From: Lachnospiraceae bacterium
GTDB taxonomy: Bacteria > Bacillota > Clostridia > Lachnospirales > Lachnospiraceae
Reading direction: 5' to 3'
NCBI GenBank assembly: GCA_009911185.1
Contig: QXWW01000007.1
Location: 1 to 64,000 of the forward strand
Length of the DNA stretch: 64,000 bases
Shown: positions 58,891-64,000 of the stretch, piece after piece
Layout: each line of letters begins with the position of its first letter
Numbering within the stretch: the stretch's first letter is position 1
Made by a program: the position numbers and the translations under genes
Notes under the pieces: generated by a model
The model's database searches: none
What the model was told of the DNA's origin: nothing
What the model saw: the letters and a program-made list of their open reading frames with translations, nothing else

Positions 58891-61788
58891 CTATCGTGTA
58901 TACATTTTGTAAATCCTGCTCTTTTTATAATTTGGAACAAGTTTTTTCCAGGACTTTCCTCCAATTAACTTCAGATAGCGTTTGGTATAGCGATTAAATT
59001 TTGTAGTGTCCATATATTTGAAAACAGTAAACGCTTCCTTCCCTTTAATTCCCATACGCAGTCCCTGCGCCACCTCTACCGGATGGTCATAATAGCTTCG
59101 TATAATAAAGGAATCCACCATGGAATTACATGCGGCAATATAATAGCTGTAAGCAAGAGCCGCCGCCTGATTCGCCTGGCCCCAGGTAGAAGAATATCCC
59201 TGTTCCGACAGGATGATGCGTACCGACGAACCATAGTGCTTCTTAATATATTTCGTCAGGACACTCAGGTTTTTCATTGTCACATAAGGCGTATTTGCAT
59301 CGTTAGTTATGCCGTACCCATCCCAAAAATTTGTATATGTGAGCGGAGTGGAATACGCATGGTAAGCCAGATTCCATTTCAAACCTTTCTGCATTTTATT
59401 TAAGTGACTCGTAAAAGAAGAAATCACATGCTTTGCACTATAGCCACCCGCTACGGACGTGTTCCAGAAATTATCCGTGCAAATGAAAATACGAGCATTG
59501 GAATACTGGCTGCGGACCGCACAGTACAGGCTGCGGAACGCGTAAGCATACGTTTTAAAATATGCATGTTCCGTCATGCTTCCCGCATAATTCCAGGATT
59601 TCGGGTTATTCACCTCGTTACCCAAAACCCAGTTGGATACATAACAGCTTTTCTTTCCAAATACGCTTCCCAGATAACAGAATATGGCTTCCATTTCTTC
59701 TCTTGGCGCGCTGCTGTATACATTCCAGGCATAAAAAGGCGCTGCTCCTGCCGCACGGGCATTGGGATGCACCAGGTCCGTATGTCCGCCTGTCCAGTCC
59801 AGCATGATCTGCATGGTAACATTAATCCCCTTTTTATTGCACTCTGAGACAATCTGGCGGTACTCGTCCAACGGGCTGAAATAGTACATCTTTCCATTAT
59901 ATTGATACGGCACTACAGCGTTACTGTAGATCATCGAAACCGTCATATTCAAAAAAGTATTCTTTGCCCCGCAGTCGTCAATCTCTCTCATACTGCTGTA
60001 ATACTGTATTCCCTTTTTCGTTTTGCCCAGTTTATATTTTGACTTGTTTCCCGCCGCTTTCTCCAGATTTTTCACATAGGATGTGCTGCTAATAAGCTTA
60101 TACGCCCCATTCTTCTTCACTGCAATTCCGTATAAGGACACCGCGTATCCCTGATTCTCTTTGGTTTTCAGGGTAAAAGAAATTTTCTTCTTTTTATACG
60201 CCTTCTTCGCCATCCGGTATGGTTTCCCGTTTATCGGATTCACATATACCAGATAATAACCGTCGTCGTCACTGGCAACACGGTTTTTTATAGTTGCGCT
60301 TACCTTTATCTTACCTGTCCCCGTGGCTTTACATAACGTCAGTTTTCCTGAATTTTTTTTGGGACTGCGGGTACATTTCACCCATTTTGCATAAAACGTC
60401 TTATTCCCTGTCGAGCCTTTTTTTATCTCATGCACACGGTTTTTTAAATTTTTATCTTTGTACCATCCGTCAAAATCATAACCGCTCCTTGTGGGCGCCG
60501 GAAGCTCAAAAGTACTGTTGGCAATGGTATAGGTGGTTTTTGCTGAAGATTTCAGTTTTCCTCCCCTGAGATTATATGTAATATTATATTTTATCGCAGT
60601 CCATTTGGCATAAAGGGTTACTGTGCCGTTTAATTCGTCGGTAAGGTTTTTTACCTGCGCGCCGTTCTTGTACGTCTTCCCCTTGCCATCCTGCTGTGTA
60701 TTCCAACCTGCAAACGTATAGCCTTTGCGTATATAAGCATTGAGGTTCAGGCTGCCGGACGTCCCATACACATGACTGCTTTCCAGAACGATTCCGCTTT
60801 CTGCGCCATTGCCTTCATACCGCACCCGGTATGGATTTGCTTTCCACATAGCAAAGAGCACGACGGTATCGCCATTCTCCTGATCTTTAAACTCTACGTC
60901 CTCCCGTTCCTTATAGAAATCTCCCGTCCCATCTTTGCGGCTATTCCAACCTTCAAAGGTATATCCCGTTTTCTTATATTTATTTTTATACAACAGCCTG
61001 CTTTTTCCACAGGTAAACGTCTCCTCGTTCATCGTACCGGTTCCGCCGTTAGCGTCAAAACGGACTTTATAACGTCCAGCCGTCCAGACTGCCTTCAGCA
61101 CTACCACGGCATCCTGCTCGTACGCAAGGTTTTTTACATAGGAACCGCCCTCATACACTGGGGATTCTCCTATTTGCCATCCGGAAAACACATATCCGGA
61201 TTTCTTGCCTGCGTCCGCCGGGAGCTGTTCCTCTTTATCATATGTGAACATACGCTGCGGAATATTCTCTCCGCTCCCACCGTTCAGATCAAACTGCACC
61301 TGATAGGTAATGGGAACCCATGAAGCAAGCAGGGATACATTCCCTGTGACAGGCTGGTCAAAATTATAATAATTCCCCTCTCCGTCCAGCCAGCCCTGGA
61401 AGAAATAGCCCGTTTTTACGGGAACGACCACTTTACCCGCGTCTGGTAGCTCGCCCTCTATTACCTGCATGAAAACGCTGCTCTCTCCCTCCGGCGTCAT
61501 GCCTCCTGCCAGGTTAAAGTAAATGGTATATTCCTGCTTTTCTTCTTCCGGAGGTTCCGACGGGTCCTCCTCTTCTCCCGGAGGAGCCGGAGGCTTTTCT
61601 TCTTCTCCTGAAGTTTCCGGCGGTTTCTCTTCTTCTCCTGAAGTTTCCGGCGGTTTCTCTTCTTTTCCTGAAGTATCTTCCATCTCCTGCTTTTGCCCTT
61701 CCTGATTTCCCGCGGCATATAATTCCATGCCCTCCATAGGAACTAACATGGCAATTACTAATAATATCGTTAATATCCTCTTTCTCAT
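58891..61788 (-). CDS. Secreted DUF5722 glycosidase-like protein with InlB-type repeats
   Basis: The 965-aa product has a signal peptide (1-26), a Glu/Pro-rich linker with a 10-residue repeat (about 38-76), and about five InlB/Listeria-Bacteroides repeats (about 85-475), each with a GYxFxGW pattern. A beta-rich linker (about 475-600) leads to a C-terminal catalytic-type domain (about 610-960) that I match to DUF5722. That domain looks like a clan-A TIM-barrel glycosidase: SNWVLGNEVNNP gives a candidate acid/base Glu near residue 730 and RIILSEQGYSS a candidate nucleophile Glu near 855. It probably binds and trims a surface or host glycan. It has its own promoter (61835) and terminator (58815), so it is regulated apart from the glycan operon. 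The RBS is AAAGGATGAGAT. Confidence 0.83.
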   Translation of the reverse strand: MRKRILTILLVIAMLVPMEGMELYAAGNQEGQKQEMEDTSGKEEKPPETSGEEEKPPETSGEEEKPPAPPGEEEDPSEPPEEEKQEYTIYFNLAGGMTPEGESSVFMQVIEGELPDAGKVVVPVKTGYFFQGWLDGEGNYYNFDQPVTGNVSLLASWVPITYQVQFDLNGGSGENIPQRMFTYDKEEQLPADAGKKSGYVFSGWQIGESPVYEGGSYVKNLAYEQDAVVVLKAVWTAGRYKVRFDANGGTGTMNEETFTCGKSRLLYKNKYKKTGYTFEGWNSRKDGTGDFYKEREDVEFKDQENGDTVVLFAMWKANPYRVRYEGNGAESGIVLESSHVYGTSGSLNLNAYIRKGYTFAGWNTQQDGKGKTYKNGAQVKNLTDELNGTVTLYAKWTAIKYNITYNLRGGKLKSSAKTTYTIANSTFELPAPTRSGYDFDGWYKDKNLKNRVHEIKKGSTGNKTFYAKWVKCTRSPKKNSGKLTLCKATGTGKIKVSATIKNRVASDDDGYYLVYVNPINGKPYRMAKKAYKKKKISFTLKTKENQGYAVSLYGIAVKKNGAYKLISSTSYVKNLEKAAGNKSKYKLGKTKKGIQYYSSMREIDDCGAKNTFLNMTVSMIYSNAVVPYQYNGKMYYFSPLDEYRQIVSECNKKGINVTMQIMLDWTGGHTDLVHPNARAAGAAPFYAWNVYSSAPREEMEAIFCYLGSVFGKKSCYVSNWVLGNEVNNPKSWNYAGSMTEHAYFKTYAYAFRSLYCAVRSQYSNARIFICTDNFWNTSVAGGYSAKHVISSFTSHLNKMQKGLKWNLAYHAYSTPLTYTNFWDGYGITNDANTPYVTMKNLSVLTKYIKKHYGSSVRIILSEQGYSSTWGQANQAAALAYSYYIAACNSMVDSFIIRSYYDHPVEVAQGLRMGIKGKEAFTVFKYMDTTKFNRYTKRYLKLIGGKSWKKLVPNYKKSRIYKMYTR
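61571..61673 (-). repeat. 30-bp tandem repeat encoding the Glu/Pro linker
   Basis: Units at 61601-61630 and 61631-61660 are identical, with a partial copy at 61661-61673 and a diverged one at 61571-61600. Each encodes ten residues of the type EEKPPETSGE. The number of units may vary between strains. Confidence 0.85.
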
Positions 61789-61834
61789 ATCTCATCCTTT
61801 TCTTTTGCGTCCTATATGTTTAAATTCAGTTTTT

Positions 61835-61863
61835 ATTATAACGTTACATTGTGATGGAAACAA
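61835..61863 (-). promoter_or_regulatory. Promoter of the DUF5722 gene
   Basis: On the minus strand TTGTTT (61863-61858) and TATAAT (61840-61835) are separated by exactly 17 bases, with a leader of about 40 bases to the ATG at 61788. Confidence 0.75.
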
Positions 61864-61981
61864 GAATAAATCGCGCTGCTTTTTGTAAAAAAAATGTTAA
61901 TTTTTTACAAAGAAGGAGCAAAGTGGGAAATCCCACTTCAACTCCCTTTCCCCTCATTCTTGAGAACCTGCACATTTAAAC

Positions 61982-62257
61982 GCGCCGGATACTTATTGCG
62001 AAGCAATGAAATTCCTCTTGCATCTGTGCGCATAATACTTTTATTCTGTAAAAAGGCACTTTCACGTTTTAGTGTGGCAAGGTCTTTCCTATAGAATAAA
62101 AAACCTCATTCATTAGGCACTTGGACGATTTGCTGCGCCGAGCACAATTGCGGAGCAATGATCACCTCTTGTGCGAGTGCGCATGATCGTTTTTTATCTT
62201 CTAGGAGGATGCCTTCACACTTTAGCGTGACAAGATCTTTCCTATAAGATAAAAAAC
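61982..62257 (-). repeat. Duplicated 123-bp structured intergenic repeat
   Basis: Two copies of the same length, 61982-62104 and 62135-62257, lie in direct orientation with a 30-base gap. Both read (minus strand) GTTTTTTAT...TATAGGAAAGA-CTTG-CAC...AAGTG..., a TGCGCAC block, an AAGAGG block, ATTGC-nnn-GCAAT and end at GGCGC. Three hairpins are predicted by eye. The long one pairs TTTTTTATCTTATAGGA with TCCTAGAAGATAAAAAA in copy 2; in copy 1 the inner pairs change on both sides (ATTCT/AGAAT instead of ATCTT/AAGAT). The small ATTGC/GCAAT hairpin is kept with a changed loop. No protein is encoded. Also in this 500-base gap: a perfect 8-bp hairpin at 61921-61938 (AAGTGGGA). Confidence 0.65.
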
Positions 62258-62282
62258 AGGCATCTCTTTCAAGATGCCTGCT
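62252..62282 (-). terminator. Rho-independent terminator of the GH3 gene
   Basis: On the minus strand CAGGCATCT (62281-62273) and AGATGCCTG (62266-62258) form a strong stem with a short loop, followed directly by TTTTTTATC. It lies about 20 bases after the GH3 stop codon. A second, weaker hairpin with T6 (CCTAATGAATGAGG, 62117-62104) follows 140 bases on. Confidence 0.9.
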
Positions 62283-62300
62283 CCAGATAACCGTATCAAA

Positions 62301-64000
62301 TTATTTTACTTTTACCTTCTTAACTGCGGAATATGCTCCTGGGTAAATCGTCTTGCCTATTTTTTTGTATGCTCTTACTTTATACTGATACTGTTTCTTT
62401 GATTTTAATTTCTTAGCAGTAAAGGAAACCGTCTTATTCTTGGTAATCCTCTTTGCTAAAGTAAATTTCTTACTGCCTGGTTTTTTAACGTAAATCTCGT
62501 ATCCAGTTGCCTGCTTATCACGCTTCCAGGTCAGTTTTACCTGTTTCTTCGTCTTGGAAACTGCTTTCAGGGACGCTGTCTTTTTCGGCACAATCTTAAA
62601 GGATGCGCTCTTTGTTCCGGTATATGTACCTTTTCCTGTAATCGTAATGGTGGCCGTTCCAATATTTTTATTATTTTTATAAGAAACAGTATAGTCCGTG
62701 CCATTCTTCAGGACGCTTCCATTTAATGAAACTTTAACACCTGGCTTAATTTCTTTGCCTGTATATGCCTGATCTTTAACTGCATCAACCTTTGCGCCTG
62801 CGATGGATACTGTTGTAACAGGCGGTGTCGGAACATCCGGCTTTGGTACATCCGGTGTCGGAACATCTGGCTTTGGTACATCCGGAGCCTTTACCGCTCC
62901 TTTAACCGCTGACTGATAGGTAACAAGATCATCAAACTGTGATGAATATTTCACGGCTTTTGTGCCGTCTCCCGTCATCTGTTTTGCCATCTGGTAAGAC
63001 TGTGTGATAATGTTCAAAATATTCATAGCCGATTTTTGCACATCACCTAATGCCATTACTTTTCTCTTATTCAGGTTTACTTTATATACAATTCCGTCTT
63101 CTTCAATGCTTGCGTCATTTGTTGTAACATAAGTCGTTTGCAAACCAGTCCAGCTAGCTGTCTGATTCAAAATAATCTTCTGGCCATCCACTAAAATACA
63201 TTCTTTACCGTCATCTGTTGTCACAGTAATATCCTTACCGGTTACTTTGGCTTTTAACGTCGCTGTTCCGTTTGGATCTGGCGTATAGGCAGACCAATCA
63301 GTTCCTTTATATGTCATTGTCCACATTGACTTATCAACCAACTGTACCTGTCCGTTTTCATCAAAGGAAGGAACCGGATTCAAACCGCCCAGAATTGCGC
63401 TTGTGCCATTACCAGGCATAATCAGGTCATTTCCTGCGTGCATTGCAACGGTATCATCACCAGCACACATCCAGTCTGTCATAACAAGTCCCTGAAATCC
63501 CCATTCTTCACGCGCAATATCAGTAATCAGGTCATAGCTGTTCATAGCCCATTCACTGTTAATCTTATTATAGCTTGTCATGATTGCCATTGGCTGTGCA
63601 GATTTCACAGCAATTTCAAAACCTTTTAAATAAATTTCACGCAAAGTACGCTCTGTTACAGTATTATTTTCACTGTTACGGTCAGATTCCTGATTGTTGA
63701 CTGCGAAATGCTTCAAGGTCACGCCAACGCCAGGATTGGACTGTACGCCAAATGTTTCTGCCGCTGCAATGGTACCGGTTAACAGCGGATCTTCAGAATA
63801 GTATTCAAAGTTACGTCCACATAACGGATTTCTGTGAATGTTCATGCCCGGAGCAAGCAGCAGAGTTACGCCCATTTCTACCAGTTCCTCTCCGATTGCC
63901 TTACCTACTTCCTCAATCAGATCAACATCCCAGCTCTGTGCCAGCAATGTACCGATTGGCCATGCGGTACAGAACTGATACATTTTTGTACCATTCGTCT
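62301..64000 (-). CDS. Glycoside hydrolase family 3 protein, 5' end outside the window
   Basis: The visible 566 codons contain the rear of a GH3 catalytic domain: [48 protein letters not shown] and [12 protein letters not shown], where the Asp of MTDW is the expected nucleophile. These enzymes release beta-linked sugars from glycans. After it come a beta-rich segment, a Pro/Asp-rich linker ([11 protein letters not shown]), an Ig-like domain ([16 protein letters not shown]) and an FN3 domain at the C-terminus with the Lys-rich style of the other secreted proteins here. The usual second GH3 domain seems absent or much reduced. An ATG at 63983 is internal: the frame continues TNGTK upstream to the window edge. 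The gene runs in from the right. Confidence 0.88.
   Translation of the reverse strand, partial: TNGTKMYQFCTAWPIGTLLAQSWDVDLIEEVGKAIGEELVEMGVTLLLAPGMNIHRNPLCGRNFEYYSEDPLLTGTIAAAETFGVQSNPGVGVTLKHFAVNNQESDRNSENNTVTERTLREIYLKGFEIAVKSAQPMAIMTSYNKINSEWAMNSYDLITDIAREEWGFQGLVMTDWMCAGDDTVAMHAGNDLIMPGNGTSAILGGLNPVPSFDENGQVQLVDKSMWTMTYKGTDWSAYTPDPNGTATLKAKVTGKDITVTTDDGKECILVDGQKIILNQTASWTGLQTTYVTTNDASIEEDGIVYKVNLNKRKVMALGDVQKSAMNILNIITQSYQMAKQMTGDGTKAVKYSSQFDDLVTYQSAVKGAVKAPDVPKPDVPTPDVPKPDVPTPPVTTVSIAGAKVDAVKDQAYTGKEIKPGVKVSLNGSVLKNGTDYTVSYKNNKNIGTATITITGKGTYTGTKSASFKIVPKKTASLKAVSKTKKQVKLTWKRDKQATGYEIYVKKPGSKKFTLAKRITKNKTVSFTAKKLKSKKQYQYKVRAYKKIGKTIYPGAYSAVKKVKVK
62824..62883 (-). repeat. Two-unit 30-bp tandem repeat in the GH3 linker
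   Basis: 62824-62853 and 62854-62883 differ at one base. They encode the repeated [10 protein letters not shown]-type linker between the catalytic part and the C-terminal Ig-like domain. Confidence 0.85.

Noticed and set aside
61571-61673. Regular repeats resembling a CRISPR array
   Set aside because: The units are contiguous without spacers and encode an in-frame Glu/Pro linker of a secreted protein. No CRISPR array or cas gene was seen in the window.
61921-61938. Perfect palindrome AAGTGGGAAATCCCACTT as a terminator
   Set aside because: It lies between the promoter of the DUF5722 gene and the duplicated repeat, with no adjacent T-run on either strand; role not clear.

Overview
The window looks like an accessory surface-glycan region from a low-to-medium GC Firmicute, most likely a Lachnospiraceae-type Clostridium relative. 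The reasons are clostridial promoters and AGGAGG-type ribosome binding sites, teichoic-acid-type CDP-glycerol glycerophosphotransferases, secreted proteins with InlB-type (Listeria-Bacteroides) repeats and lysine-rich C-terminal domains, and a DUF5722-like secreted hydrolase. This is a judgement from gene content; there is no rRNA, tRNA or housekeeping marker in the window. Nearly everything is on the minus strand. The only real plus-strand genes are a transposase, a GtrA-type flippase and one large membrane protein.

Layout. (1) 1-1467: a complete IS4-superfamily-like insertion sequence whose left terminal repeat begins at base 1. (2) 1637-17700, minus: probable operon with a TagF-like glycerophosphotransferase, a secreted parallel beta-helix protein, a Dlt-like acylation cassette (adenylation enzyme, carrier protein, MBOAT, SGNH partner), two paralogous O-antigen-ligase/polymerase-like membrane proteins and a membrane-anchored 4,6-dehydratase. 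(3) 17859-20886: a divergent GtrB/GtrA pair and an acyltransferase-3 gene, with recognisable promoters. (4) 21150-24112: a decayed stretch with a frameshifted nucleotidyltransferase, a HAD phosphatase, a membrane-protein scrap, a frameshifted secreted ILEI/PANDER-type protein and a serine recombinase whose C-terminal DNA-binding part is out of frame. (5) 24167-34558, minus: ten-gene operon (FAD oxidoreductase, GT2, NAD-dependent epimerase-like, two GT-C-like membrane proteins, sugar isomerase-like TIM barrel, acyltransferase, GT2 and two ArnE/ArnF-size DMT proteins), which looks like a pathway for lipid-linked sugar decoration. (6) 34840-37131, plus: large membrane protein, ending at a shared bidirectional terminator with (7) 37206-39923, a GT2-TagF fusion. 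(8) 40083-58738, minus: the main operon behind a near-consensus promoter: a DUF6077-like split gene, rmlA, rmlC, a secreted transglutaminase, a Wzm/Wzt exporter whose ATPase carries a glycan-binding C-terminus, a double GT2, a WbdD-like methyltransferase-kinase, an initiating polyprenyl sugar-phosphate transferase, GT2, a second exporter (TagG/TagH) and two glycerophosphotransferases. (9) 58891-64000: a DUF5722 glycosidase-like secreted protein with its own promoter and terminator, a duplicated structured repeat, and the 3' part of a glycoside hydrolase family 3 gene cut by the window end.

How the parts fit. The locus encodes initiation (WbaP/WcaJ-like), chain building (GT2 enzymes and glycerophosphotransferases), probable end-capping (methyltransferase-kinase), ABC export by two separate transporters, and extracytoplasmic decoration by GtrA/GtrB, GT-C enzymes, acyltransferases and a Dlt-like system. 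The main inference is that a Gram-positive makes a glycerol-phosphate/deoxysugar polymer using the 'cap the end, recognise the cap, export' logic known from Gram-negative Wzm/Wzt O antigens. The sequence supports the gene set; the polymer chemistry is inference.
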